A stretch of 64,000 bases of DNA from Lumbricus rubellus (lineage: Eukaryota > Annelida > Clitellata > Crassiclitellata > Lumbricidae): contig OX243815.1 of assembly GCA_945859605.1 (NCBI GenBank), forward strand, positions 34,342,785 through 34,406,784, read 5' to 3'. A model generated the notes under the pieces. The model saw nothing but the letters and a program-made list of their open reading frames with translations, searched no databases and was not told where the DNA came from. Positions 1-10,027 of the stretch are shown here, in pieces (the stretch's first letter is position 1; each line of letters begins with the position of its first letter). Both the position numbers and the translations under genes were made by a program.

Positions 1-186
1 GAAAATAGTACTGTTTTGATGAGATTTCGACCCGATGACTAAAAAAAGTCATCACTTTTTTTACTGAGAAAATAGTACGGTTTTTATGAGATTTCGACTG
101 ACGACTAATAAAAAGGTCATCAACTTTTTTGGCTGAGAAAATAGTACAGTTTTGATGAGATTTCGACCTGATGACTAAAAAAAGGC
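1..186. repeat. Short tandem repeat, 65-71 bp unit, with GATGACT...AGTCATC hairpin
   Basis: Units starting GAAAATAGTACNGTTTT begin at 1, 66 and 137. Each contains a small inverted repeat, GATGACT and AGTCATC around an A-run. The array resumes at 678-790 after an inserted retroposon, and the same hairpin recurs in the hAT elements at 21270 and 57686. It is probably the interior of an old hAT-type element rather than a free satellite. Confidence 0.65.
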
Positions 187-677
187 ATCATCATCATCAA
201 TATCATTGGGCTCAATGCCCGTAAGAGTCCGACGCCCCTCTCTGTCTGAGTCTGTCTCGTGTCATGCTGCCCAGCTTCAATCGGACCAGTCAGCAGGTCT
301 GCTCCATACCATTAACATCTTGGAGCACCTAGACCACCTTGTCTGATTGAAGAGAATCGTGGGAAAGAGGCATGAAGAACAACATGGGTCAATGCCCGTA
401 TGTGTCCCACGCTCTCCCCCCGACTCTCTCCACCGGTCTGTCTTGACCGGCCTGTGCAATGTGCATGTCTGCTCCACATCATGACACCTTGAAGCATCTG
501 GGCCGCTCTGTCACTGGTGTCATGGTTTTTGCGGATTTCAATCGTCTTGGTCGTTTCCTGCCAGTGTATCGCCACCCATCTGGCAAACCTTCCTCCTTTG
601 TCCGGGCTTAGGACCAGCACAGGGACTTTGTTGGTTCCCTGTGGCGGAGGATGGATGCAGTTTAACATCGTGCCCAG
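187..677 (-). mobile_element. SINE-like retroposon, full-length copy 1
   Basis: An interspersed 490-bp repeat read on the minus strand. It begins CTGGGCACGATGTTAAACTG and ends with a (GAT)n tail near 187. Flanking direct repeats GACTAAAAAAAGGC (173-186) and GACTAAAAAAAAGGC (678-692) are a target duplication. Related copies lie at 25782-25971 plus 28288-28430, 38130-38632 and 58298-58757. It has no open frame of its own; ORFs across it are spurious. The 3' end (CCTACGGGCATTGAGCCCA plus triplet tail) resembles the tail of the RTE-like LINE ending at 43325, so that LINE clade may supply its retroposition machinery. Confidence 0.75.
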
Positions 678-790
678 GACTAAAAAAAAGGCCATTAATT
701 TTTTTGGCTGAAAAAATTGTGCGGTTTTGATGAGATTTCAACCCGATGACTAAAAAAAAAGGTCATCAACTTTTGTTGGGCCTAGGGGTA
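678..790. repeat. Continuation of the hairpin tandem repeat
   Basis: One further unit (near 712-775) of the array at 1-186, separated from it by the inserted retroposon. Confidence 0.6.
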
Positions 791-1069
791 AAATTTTCGG
801 AGTCTCCACCCCAACCAAAGATCAAGCTGTTAGCCCTCCAAAACGGAAACCAAACTCAGCCCATGTTTTCCATTATTTTCGCATGTTACAGCATTGAGTA
901 TAGCGCAATTTTTGCCAAAATCTTGGTTATTTATTTAAATTGGGCTTTGATTGACTTAAAAATCACTTCGGCGTGTATTGTTCAACATAGCAATGACGAC
1001 CGTTGAGTGATAATCAAAATGGCCGCCGCCGAATGGGACAAAATTATAGTCGAATTTTTAGTTGAAGCC
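791..1069. other. Remnant of a dispersed non-coding element, left part
   Basis: From about 893 the sequence matches 3355-3530 (GCGCAATTTTTG, ATTGGGCTTTGATTGAC, GATAATCAAAATGGC and similar blocks), and it resumes after 2783. This is therefore a second copy of the element family at 3264-4119, split by the foldback element 1070-2782. No coding signal. Confidence 0.5.
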
Positions 1070-1408
1070 CAAGTTTCGTCCTGATATTCTCTCCAGAGAA
1101 TGTTAATTTATAGGCGTGGCTATGAAGAGCTGCTGGCCAATGACCATGGGTTCGAAATCTGGTAGACACATAAGCCAAAAGACAGGTAAACTTGTATAAG
1201 TGCTAATACAGCTGACCATCGAGCCCTGCAGTATTCTGCTGGCAGGGGTGGGGAGTTGTTTTGTTTCTCCGAGCCTGCTCCTCAGCTAGACAGCGTTGGG
1301 CTTCCCCATTGTTGGGCCTTCCACTCTGAAATGCCTCCCATTAGAGGTTCGAGTTTCCTGCCAAGGGCCAGCAATATCAAGGCAGGGTTGTATTACATCA
1401 CTTTAGAC

Positions 1409-1907
1409 CAGTGGTTCTTAACCTTTTCAAGGGAGCCGAACCCCAATAGAAATCCATGACCACTCACCGAACCCCTAAAGTTTGAATTAAAAAATTCGTT
1501 TTTTGCTCGACATACTGTGTGGTATAAATATATCAGAAAAGGTAATAGTTGATCTTAGTGTACATCGTACGATGCTATTTCTGCAGAAAAACAACGAAAA
1601 ATTGCATATCTTATCGGTAATACCTTATATCACAGAAAGATAGCTGACGGTGTTATTATAAGGGGGGGGGTCGCAGTAAGACATAACTAAGATTAAAATG
1701 ATGCACAGCTTTAGATTTCATAAGGTTGGGCCTGGTAGGCAATCTATTTCAAACAAAATTTATTAAATAAATGTCGAAAAATAGAAATAAAATTTAGCAA
1801 ACGATTTGTCACTAAATAAGTATATATTTCAGAAGACCTCTGCCGAACCCCTGGCATTGGCTCATCGAACCCCAGGGGTTCGGTCGAACACTGGTTAAGA
1901 ACCACTG
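1409..1907. mobile_element. Non-autonomous hAT element, 499 bp
   Basis: Termini CAGTGGTTCTTAACC and GGTTAAGAACCACTG are inverted, and the flanks are perfect 8-bp duplications CTTTAGAC (1401-1408 and 1908-1915). CAGTGGTTCT ends and 8-bp duplications are typical of Charlie-like hAT elements. The interior is AT-rich and non-coding. It interrupts the left arm of the foldback element 1070-2782, so it is younger than that element. Confidence 0.9.
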
Positions 1908-2114
1908 CTTTAGACTCATTTCCTTCTCAATCCATCAATTGACATTTCAACTGTATATCTTTAACTGGTGCCCAGACCTATAAACAAAGGTACTCATTGG
2001 TCAAGCTCTGGGGTAAAGGCAAACACATGAACTAAGGGTTGGTGTAGAATATAGCTATAGCTAGTAAGGTTGATAGCTAGTACACCATCGGCTATACAGC
2101 TATACTATATAGGC

Positions 2115-2259
2115 CAGTATGAGAACTGTGGAAAAATAACGGGGGGATTGGCCTATGATAAACTTGAAATTGGGGAATGAAAAACATACTTTAACATGGG
2201 GCTCTAAGAAAGACTGGGGGTTGAACCCCCCCCCCAACCCCCCGGCAATTCTCACCCTG
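2115..2259. mobile_element. hAT-type MITE, 145 bp
   Basis: Starts CAGTATGAGAACTG and ends CAATTCTCACCCTG, with 8-bp duplications ATATAGGC at 2107-2114 and 2260-2267. A relative lies in reverse orientation at 13096-13236, inside intron 2 of the transposase gene. Confidence 0.85.
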
Positions 2260-2782
2260 ATATAGGCTGGTGAACCAAGATCAGTCCACACACACCTTGC
2301 CAGTAAACTGTCCAGTCATCTGTCCAGTCTCAATGTATAGCCTGGTAACCTGACCTGGTATTATGCAGATTTGCTATAGTGGTGGCACAGAAAACATCGT
2401 GGAGCTGTGGGCCGGTAAGTCTTGGCACCAGCTAGAGCTTTATACGGGAGTTGAGAAGGGAATGAGTCTAAAGTTATGTAATACCACCTTGCCTTGATAT
2501 TGCTGGCCCTTGGCAGAACTCGAAGGCCCAACAATGGGGAAGCCCAAGCTGCCAAACGCTGTCTAGCTGAGAGGCATGCTCAGAGGAACAAAACAATTCC
2601 CCACCCCTGCCAGCAGAATATTGCAGGGCTCGATGGTCGGCTGTATTAGCGGGTATACAAGTTTACCTGTCTTATGGCTTATGTGTCTACCAGATTTCGA
2701 ACCCATGGTCATTGGCCGGCAGCTCTCCATAGCCACGCCTATAAATTAACATTCTCTGGAGAGAATATCAGGACGAAACTTG

Positions 2783-3263
2783 GCCTTTAAACGTCGTTAT
2801 TTTTGGTAGTAATGCACAAATTCTAAGTATAAAAAATTCCACACCTTCATGGCCACAGTATAAAATACGCAAACACTGTCGCATGGTCAATAATTTGCGG
2901 GTCAACTAAGGCAGAGGCGAGGTGTGACAAGGTAAGGAGTATTAATTACCACATCAAATTTTGAAATGCCCATACATCGTCCCCTCTCCGGCCTCACTCC
3001 ATCCGAACTTTGCTCCGCCCACCCCACAAAATATTTTATTTATAAAATCCATTGAAAAAATAATGTTTCACTTTGTTTTCATTCCTCCATACTGCACACC
3101 ACCCCTGCCTGATCCCACTAAACCCACCTCCAATTCTCACTACGCCCTTAACCCGCTTCATCCTTACCCCGCTTTTTAACCACGAGATATCTCGTAGCTG
3201 GTGGCCAGTGTGTTCAGGTCAATCGATTTTGTTGTGTTCTTTAGCTTATTTAAGCGTATTAAT
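2783..3263. other. Non-coding remnants
   Basis: 2783-2900 continues the element split at 1069. From about 3182 to 3263 the sequence (GAGATATCTCGTAG, ATCGATTTTGTTGTGTTC, GCTTATTTAAGCGTATTAAT) matches the right half of the palindromic MITE at 26595-26690, so this is a broken copy of that family. Its remainder reappears at 4608-4755. No gene is visible. Confidence 0.55.
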
Positions 3264-4119
3264 TAGGGCCCCCAGAAATTCGCAATCTTGCGCAGCGCAA
3301 ATTTAGCGCAAATTTCCAGGTTTCACGCAACAGCGCAAAATTGCCAATCCGCGCGATTTTAGCGCAATTTTTGACAAAATCTTGCTAATTTATCAAAATT
3401 GGGCTTTGATTGACATAAAATATCACTGCGGCGCGCGGCAGTTCAACATAGCAACGAAACCGATGGGCGATAATCAAAATGGCGGCTGCAGAATGGGATG
3501 AAATTATATTGGAATTTTTAGTTAAAGATCTTTATTTTTAGTAGTAATGTACCAAACTTAAAGTATAAAAATTTCAGAACTTCACGGCCACACAATAAAA
3601 TATGTTAGACGAAGTTTCTCAAAGCGGTCACATGGCAGCGTCGCGTATACTTATGACAGAGCGATCGCATTTAATCTATGGGCGTCAGGCGTGCAGACAA
3701 AGACGGAAGGCTACTATTCAGCACGTTGTGTAACTTGGTGATTTATTATAATATACTAATATAGGCATATGATATTAATAAATAATACCATCTTGAAGTT
3801 GTAGGCCTATTTGTAATGAGCGTAGATTGCGGTGGGCATAAATTTTGCAAAATAAAAATTCTTTGCAATCGTCTGAATACATTAATCTTATGGTTATAGG
3901 AACTTTATAACTGCATTTTTTGCTTGATTTTCTAATTTCTAGAACGCCAAAGCTTTACATTAAGTGACAAAAACACTGCTAGATACTTTGGTACACCGAT
4001 TTAATGGGGGAAAAAAATTCGAAAATTATAATTTTTTTACTTCCGCAAAATTGGCGCAAATTTTTCATTTTTGGTGCGCAATTTTTTCAGTTTCTTGGCG
4101 CAAATTTCTGGGGGCCCTA
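3264..4119. mobile_element. Non-autonomous DNA element with AGGGCCCCCAGAAATT ends
   Basis: Inverted ends TTAGGGCCCCCAGAAATT (from 3264) and AATTTCTGGGGGCCCTAA (to 4119). Both subterminal regions are rich in GCGCAAATTT repeats. The target duplication cannot be resolved because the flank is TA-rich and another element abuts at 4122. No transposase frame. Confidence 0.65.
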
Positions 4120-4121
4120 AT

Positions 4122-4600
4122 CATTGATATGTACTAAATAGTTACTGGATTGGAACTGGCCTATGAAAGTACGGATTATCGCTCACTCATGGATATCCCA
4201 CGATTCTTTGAGGCAAAGCCAATAGCAACTCCCAGGATTCTCTGGGGCAAGTCCCAGGGTTCTCTGGGGCAAGTCCCAGAATTCCTAGAGGCAAACCATA
4301 GTAAAGGATAGGCGGCACACTCTTCGGTTTAAAACGCAAATTTCTCAGCAATGATGCAGAATTGTTTAAAACCAGCCGAGGGTTTTTGAGTTGAATGACA
4401 TACAAAACATTCAACCTAATTGTATTTAGCGGCCACTGACCAGATTTCTTGAAAATAGCCTTTAAAGTTGACGAATTTAACATGGGTTTACATAGGACCA
4501 AGGCCGCGTCCCCCTTACAGGAAGTCACGTGCTATTCGCCGTCGGCCATGGACCACTATACGAAGCTGTTCCAATCCAGCCATATAATACATATCAATGG
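4122..4600. mobile_element. Foldback-type element with CATTGATATGTA ends
   Basis: CATTGATATGTACTAA...TGGATTGGAAC (4122-4160) is answered by GTTCCAATCCA...ACATATCAATG (4568-4600) in inverted orientation. The interior (about 4197-4500, with GGGGCAAGTCCCAG-type short repeats) matches 15367-15620, and part recurs at 25320-25400. The 113-aa reverse frame here is not a recognisable protein. Confidence 0.55.
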
Positions 4601-4607
4601 CCCTAAT

Positions 4608-4755
4608 TAATATTTCTGAAAATATACCTTTTCATGGTATTTTGACTTACTTTCGCGAAAACATTGGGCTATCGATCGCCGCAGGTCAGGCCGCTCCATT
4701 CTGCTCCTATATGTGACGGCAATAATGTTTACTTGCTACCGAGCCGTCATTTACC
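4608..4755. mobile_element. Broken piece of the palindromic MITE family
   Basis: CTTTTCATGGTATTTTGACT, ACTTTCGCGAAAACATTGGG and GTTTACTTGCTACCGAG match the right arm of the palindrome at 26218-26868. With 3182-3263 it forms one copy interrupted by two elements. Confidence 0.6.
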
Positions 4756-5030
4756 GGTTAATCTCTAGAATGGCTCGGTCGCAAGTAAACACTAAGGTGG
4801 CCATAGATGAGCACAGAATAGACCGCTCTCACGTGATGGCAATCAGTAGCCCAATGTTTCCAACAGCCTACGGCGATAAATAGCCCAATGTTTCCGCGAG
4901 AGTAAGCACGAAATTGAACCTACAATAGTGTATTTTAGACGTGAAATCGAAGCTGGATTACCGAGCGCTCTATTCTGCGCTCATCTACTGCCACCATATT
5001 GTTTACTTGCTACCGAGCCATTCGAGAGAT

Positions 5031-6007
5031 GGTAAACGTGCAGACTGGCTACCCGTACTCCAAACAATATGGCTGCCAACGAATGCAATAAAATTAGAGC
5101 GCGACCATCGACGACATTGTTCGGTACAGTTGACTACTTTGGCCATGCTCCAAATTTCACAAAATTTTACGTGGGCATACCTGGCACCGAATGTACTTAA
5201 ACGCACTTATTCCCGATTTCGGAAAACGCCCCTGGAATTTGTTATGAATTTTTGAAAATCCAATGTTAATCAATGCAATATCGCCAGAAAATATTAGTTT
5301 ATTTATATCGGAAGTCACCGTGCGCATGCGCAAGAAATTATTTATATAGCGCAGTGTTTTTAAAATGTCAGAGTAGAGTTGCTGAAGCGTTTCAGTTGAT
5401 ATAATAAAACATTAAAAACACTGCGCTATATAAATAATTTCTTGTGCATGCCAGGTATGCCCACGTAAAATTTTGTGAAATTTGGAGCATGGCGAAAGTA
5501 GTCAACTGTACCCATTGTTCATCAATTCAGCTTCAATTTCAGCAGAATGACTGCACTAACTCCAAAACTAACCCTAACCGGTAAAATCCCAGACTGGCTG
5601 CCCGTACTCCAAACAATATGGCCGTTAACGAATGCAATAAAATTAGAGCGCGTGAGGGTCGGTTAGGGCTCAGGTTAGGCGTCGTGAGGGTCGGTTAGGG
5701 CTCAGGTTAGGCGTCGTGAGGGTCGGTTAGGGTTAGTTTTAGGGTTAGTGCAGTCATTCTGCTGAAATTAAAGCTGAATTGATGAACAATGTCGTCGATG
5801 GTCGCGCTCTAATTTTATTGCATTCGTTGGCAGCCATATTGTTTGGAGTACGGGCAGCCAGTCTGGGATTTTACCCCCTAACCGACCCTCACGACGCATA
5901 ACCTGAGCCCTAACCGACCCTCACGTCTATAGGTCGCGCTCTAATTTTATTTCATACGTTAACGGCCACATTGTTTGGAGTACGGGCAGCAAGTCTGCAC
6001 GTTTACC
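5031..6007. mobile_element. GGTAAA-ended MITE, level 2 of the nest
   Basis: Begins GGTAAACGTGCAGACTGGCT and ends with its inverse at 6007; 8-bp duplications CGAGAGAT at 5023-5030 and 6008-6015. It contains a second inverted pair (about 5120-5200 with 5450-5520; 5320-5372 with 5404-5450) and TTAGGG-like blocks. Superfamily uncertain: 8-bp duplications with long GG-starting inverted repeats fit several superfamilies. Confidence 0.85.
5580..5875. mobile_element. GGTAAAATCCC MITE with telomere-like core, level 3 of the nest
   Basis: A 296-bp element with ~73-bp inverted ends starting GGTAAAATCCCAGACTGGCT. The duplications CCCTAACC at 5572-5579 and 5876-5883 show that it landed in a CCCTAA-type block of the level-2 element. 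Its core carries GGTTAGGG and TCAGGTTAGGCGTCGTGAGG repeats. A near twin is at 29882-30198. Confidence 0.9.
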
Positions 6008-6153
6008 CGAGAGATTAACCCATTTACCTCTACCAAATTGTTTTAGGAAAATCGGGCGTGTGTATTTTCGGGCCTTTTCGGCGCTTTCGAGGATTCGCGT
6101 TTCGGTATGACCCCTTTTCAAGGCGTCAAAGTTTATAAATTTTAGACACTCAC

Positions 6154-6274
6154 GTCCAATAAGCAGGTCATTGCTACCATCTTTCATCCAACAAGATATT
6201 CCATGTGGCGGATTTTCTTCAAATTGCTTCAATTCTCGGATAAGACGACACGCTCTTCTTCCCATACATTCCAT
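6154..6274 (-). CDS. UBE2T-like ubiquitin-conjugating enzyme, first coding exon (partial gene)
   Basis: On the minus strand an ATG at 6274 opens a 40-codon frame containing RACRLIREL, NPPHGISCW and KDGSNDLL. It ends at a consensus donor, GGAC|GTGAGT, at 6154/6153. These blocks match the N-terminal helix and first strand of UBE2T-type E2 enzymes (RL-REL, PPGI-CW, DDL), which in vertebrates ubiquitinate FANCD2/FANCI in DNA crosslink repair. The catalytic cysteine and the YPFEPP region belong to later exons. None appears on the minus strand below 6154, so they probably lie beyond position 1, across an intron filled by the nested MITEs. A second ATG three codons in is an alternative start. Inference from remembered family features; another class I E2 is possible. 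Confidence 0.72.
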
Positions 6275-6324
6275 CTCTCTTCTGTTATTGCAAACTCGGA
6301 AACTCCAGCTGATTCCAGCAACTT

Positions 6325-6345
6325 CTTCGAAGATGGCGCCTCAAA
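6325..6345 (-). promoter_or_regulatory. YY1-type motif upstream of the UBE2T-like exon
   Basis: GAAGATGGCGCC lies about 55 bp upstream of the ATG at 6274. AAGATGGCG is the core YY1 site common near the start of TATA-less housekeeping genes. Supportive but short; no expression data. Confidence 0.4.
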
Positions 6346-6420
6346 CTTCAAAGGCTCAAAACCAGTGTTGCCACTGAGGTTTCAGAAATTATCCCAGACT
6401 TTCGTCTGATACTACCTCCG

Positions 6421-6852
6421 CTTAGCATAAGATTATTCATTTTGAACGTACAAGCATGAAATTTTTTTAAATAAAATAGTTGATTTTATTATTTTAAGAA
6501 AGTCATCTGATATTTCCACGCTTCGATGTTTTATTAGGAAGAATGATTTTGCAGGTTTTCTGAAGATGAGCGATAATATAAGCCGCAACTTATAGCGACA
6601 GCCAAGGACAATTTATACACAGGACCGGCAGGCGTGAATACAATCTGGAATATAGCGAAGCCCAGGGCGGAGTTTGCCAGTTGATGTTAGCAGTTATTGG
6701 TCAAGCTATAATTAGCTTGACCAACAACTGCTAACGAACCAACAGCAAATCCGCTGGCGCGTTGCAAAGCAAAGAAAGTTCTATATAAGAGTAAGTAAGT
6801 ACGCATAAAAGTAAAGTATGAGACAGGAAATTCTGTATGGCTGGAAAGAATG
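6421..6852. other. No gene seen; AT-rich intergenic
   Basis: Includes a short inverted pair around 6690-6740 (TTGGTCAAGCTA / TAGCTTGACCAA). Nothing coding was recognised. Confidence 0.4.
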
Positions 6853-7108
6853 TAATGACGACACTAACCCTAACACTAACCCTAACCGACCCTCACGACG
6901 CAAAACCTTAGTAATCTAATGACGACACTAACCCTAACACTAACCCTAACCGACCCTCACGACGCAAAACCTTAGTATTCTAATGACGACACTAACCCTA
7001 ACACTAACCCTAACCGACCCTCACGACGCGAAACCTTAGTAATCTAATGACGACACTAACCCTAACACTAACCCCAACCGACCCTCACGACGCCAAACCT
7101 TACCCTGC
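6853..7108. repeat. 64-bp tandem repeat with telomere-like CCCTAA motifs, four copies
   Basis: TAATGACGACACTAACCC begins at 6853, 6917, 6981 and 7045, an exact 64-bp period. Each unit contains two or three CCCTAA motifs followed by CCGACCCTCACGACGC, the same phrase found in the MITEs at 5580 and 29882. Confidence 0.9.
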
Positions 7109-7960
7109 GCGAGCGACACCTAGGTGTCCAATTTAATCCTATAGGCATGCTGAAAATTTACTAATAAAGCAGGCTAAAGTGATTATAGGTTAATTACCTC
7201 TGTCATTTGTTCGTCCATACGAAAGGTCATTTGTGGTAAATTGTAATAGCAAAACCAGAAGCTTTTAGATTGAAATTCGTGCAAAATCGTTACAGCATGC
7301 CGACGCACGTGTCGACCATTATGTTGACAAATTACAAAAGGAGGGATGGTCAGAGGTCAGACAGCGGGCCGTCCAAGTCAGTAGCCTACAGTGGTTATTG
7401 TTTTGTTAGCTGTCAGTCTCGTAAGAACCCGCCTGTTGAACTCTTGCTCTGACCCAGATGGGCTTCGCTATGTTCCATTTTGTATTCTCGCGACCGGCAG
7501 GTTCTTATGCGATCGCCTTTACCACGAAAATGGCGTCCGATGCGTGACACCGTGGTGATATCTATGGTCCGACGCCGTCCGTGTAATGTGGCGCTCCAAG
7601 CGAGGAAGGCGTAAAAGCGCGTGTTTCCTTAACGAATGCATTGCGGATGCTATGTAGGAAATGGATGAATAATTATCTTTAAAACAATAAGTAATCGCAT
7701 ATATAAAGTAAAACATCGTGTTAGATATACGCTGTAATGTATGGTACCATTTATATGGCATGTAACGTAGTTTTAGGACTAATTTTGCAATTTTTACGTT
7801 GCGTCCCAAGCCGGAGCCTAGCGGCCCTAGTAGGCCTATCGACGAATTGTTTGCGTCTGATACGATGAGATCGGGAAGTGTTAAGGTTTTAAATAGTGCG
7901 TATGAGCAGGGCTTAAAGTGTGGCTGGACGGTCATGGACGGCGTCTATGCACTTATTTAA
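7109..7960. other. No recognisable gene
   Basis: A 138-codon frame on the minus strand (7935-7519) has no family resemblance and an irregular composition, so I do not call it a gene. AAAATGGCGTCCG near 7529 is another YY1-like motif without a convincing reading frame after it. Confidence 0.35.
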
Positions 7961-8240
7961 AATATGAACGCCGTCCTCAGCGGCGTCCTGTCTCTCAGCA
8001 CATCCATTACAAAAATTCTATCTCTTACCTACAACGCTCTTCAAACCTCTCAGCCCTCCTACATTCGTCAAACACTATCCAACCGCCCAGGTCTACTCGC
8101 TCATCATCATATCTTTCTCTCTCTCGGCCTCTGGATGACTGCTTCAAAGGTTCCCTGACCACTAAAGAATGCACCATCTCTTCTAGTCGGTGGCAGCGCC
8201 AGCCATACAATTTCAGTAGGTCGCATTCAAGCGGAAGAAA
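7960..8240 (+). pseudogene. L2/CR1-like LINE reverse transcriptase C-terminal remnant
   Basis: Around 8010-8090 the plus strand encodes KILSLTYNALQTSQPSYI, resembling the KILxLtYKaLxGlaPxYL block after the thumb of L2/CR1 reverse transcriptases. Downstream frames are broken. Confidence 0.45.
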
Positions 8241-8344
8241 CTAAGTCACGTTAAATTGTTAGTCCCTATGCACAACATAACTACAGGTCTTTGTGCTTAG
8301 TTTCATTATTATTATATATTAATAATATATTATTATATTATTAT

Positions 8345-8870
8345 TATTAGAATTTATATAGCGCCTCTTCAAGAAACTACTCAGAGGCGCTCCCAGTCCA
8401 GCCACGACTAAAGAAAAGAGATTTAAGAGACTTGAAAAATAAAGATTGACTGGTCAGGTGAAGGAGATGGAGGCTTGGGGGAGGTCATTCCAGATTGATG
8501 GCCCCACAATCGAGAAGGCCCGACTGGTTACAAAAGCATGAACAAGCACAACTAGCGCATCATGAGAGAGAGAGAGAGCGAGCAATCATTCGGAGTTGAC
8601 GAAGCTGATAATAACAGCTTCGAGCGACAAGCAGTGGTGTAGTGGGGGGGACGCGGGAACACCGTTCCCCCACTTTTTTCCAGGGATAATGGAATATTAA
8701 TAATACTACTACTACTAATAATATTATTATATAGAACGTTCCCCCACTTCATTTTTTAGGACTACACTACTGGCGACAAGGTTAACGTGCTGGGTGAGAC
8801 TGAGTTCACAGTCAAGAGTGACACCCAGGTCACGGACCGTGGAAGAGAAAGTAACATCCGAGAACAGTTG
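8345..8870 (-). pseudogene. L2-like LINE 3' end fragment
   Basis: The 3' tail motif TTTATATAGCGCCTCTTCAAG (8353, minus-strand LINE) plus minus-strand codons for LVLVHAFVTSR and a TVRDLGV-like block mark an internally deleted L2-like element. The same tail occurs at 17325, 19839, 47109 and 52490. A hAT MITE splits it at 8632. Confidence 0.7.
8632..8772. mobile_element. hAT MITE, 141 bp
   Basis: Ends CAGTGGTGTAGTGGG and CTACACTACTG; 8-bp duplications GCGACAAG at 8624-8631 and 8773-8780. The larger element at 29808-31039 has the same termini and is a likely longer relative. Confidence 0.9.
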
Positions 8871-8874
8871 AGCT

Positions 8875-9815
8875 AGTTGATACTGAAAGCCAATGCTTTT
8901 GTAACCACTTCATTGACTAAGAACATTTAATACAATAACTAAATTGAACACATATATTTATTTGTAATCACAAGTCATTAGGAACAAAGTCTCATTGCCT
9001 GAATTATTAATATTCACAGAATGATACTGAAAGCCAATGCTTTTGTAATCAATTCACTTCATATTCATACTCGTACATGTACACAAAATAATCATAAGGA
9101 ACACAAAGTCTCATTGCCTGAATTATTAATATTCACAGAATTATACTGAAAGCTAATGCTTTTGTAACCACTTCAGTTCATATAGCTACTCGTACATACA
9201 AATCATTAGGAACACAAAGTCTCATTGCCTGAATTATTAATATTCACAGAATGATACTGAAAGCTAATGCTTTTGTAATCACTTCACTTCATATTCATAC
9301 TCGTACACACAAATCATTAGGAACACAAAGTCTCATTGCCTGAATTATTAATATTCACAGAATGATACTGAAAGCTAATGCTTTTGTAATCACTTCACTT
9401 CATATTCATACTCGTACACACAAATCATTACGAACACAAAGTCTCATTGCCTGAATTATTAATATTCACAGAATGATACTGAAAGCTAATGCTTTTGTAA
9501 TCACTTCACTTCATATTCATACTCGTACACACAAATCATTAGGAACACAAAGTCTCATTGCCTGAATTATTAATATTCACAGAATGATACTGAAAGCTAA
9601 TGCTTTTGTAATCACTTCACTTCATATTCATACTCGTACACACAAATCATTAGGAACACAAAGTCTCATTGCTTGAAATATTAATATTCACAGAATGATA
9701 CTGAAAGCTAGCTAATGCTTTTGTAACCACTTCACATAGCTACTTGTACATACAAATCATTAGGAACACATTGCCTGAATTATTAATATTCACAGAATGA
9801 TACTGAAAGCCAATG
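8875..9815. repeat. 111-bp tandem satellite, about nine copies
   Basis: GATACTGAAAGC recurs at about 8876, 9023, 9141, 9252, 9363, 9475, 9586, 9697 and 9799. The central units are nearly identical (111 bp: AATGCTTTTGTAATCACTTC ... TGCCTGAATTATTAATATTC), while the edge units are diverged or shortened. It lies about 200 bp beyond the stop codon of the transposase gene. Confidence 0.9.
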
Positions 9816-10027
9816 CCTATAATATAATGATCCACTAAGAATGTAAAATGTGTGACAGTCACAAATGATGATGGTGATGACAAATATGCTGAAGCCCTTG
9901 ATATTTCACAGCATGTACAAGAATAAATTTCAATAAACCATAAACGGAAACCATAGCAGCTTGCCACTTCCCTGCAACTATGGGGGGGGGGGGGTTGGTT
10001 GAATAACCATGTTCAATTGTTAGGATG

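Larger units (their letters stand above)
1070..2782. mobile_element. Foldback DNA element with ~400-bp inverted arms
   Basis: The left arm begins CAAGTTTCGTCCTGATATTC at 1070. The right arm, read from 2782 on the minus strand, begins with the same bases and stays similar for about 400 bp (right arm to about 2400; left arm to about 1985 if the hAT at 1409-1907 is skipped). A GCC triplet on both sides (1067-1069 and 2783-2785) may be a 3-bp target duplication, and the family at 3264-4119 lacks this insert at the same point. No transposase frame, so it is non-autonomous; superfamily unknown. Confidence 0.7.
4756..6020. mobile_element. Foldback MITE, level 1 of a three-deep nest
   Basis: Ends GGTTAATCTCTAGAATGGCT (4756) and, once the nested insert 5031-6015 is skipped, the inverse ending at 6020. 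Flanking 8-bp duplications are CATTTACC at 4748-4755 and 6021-6028. It shares the GGT(T/A)AA terminus with the elements at 5031, 5580, 26218 and 29882. Non-coding. Confidence 0.85.

Noticed and set aside
7519..7935. 138-codon minus frame as a gene
   Set aside because: No family resemblance, no splice or start context; length is possible by chance in this composition.
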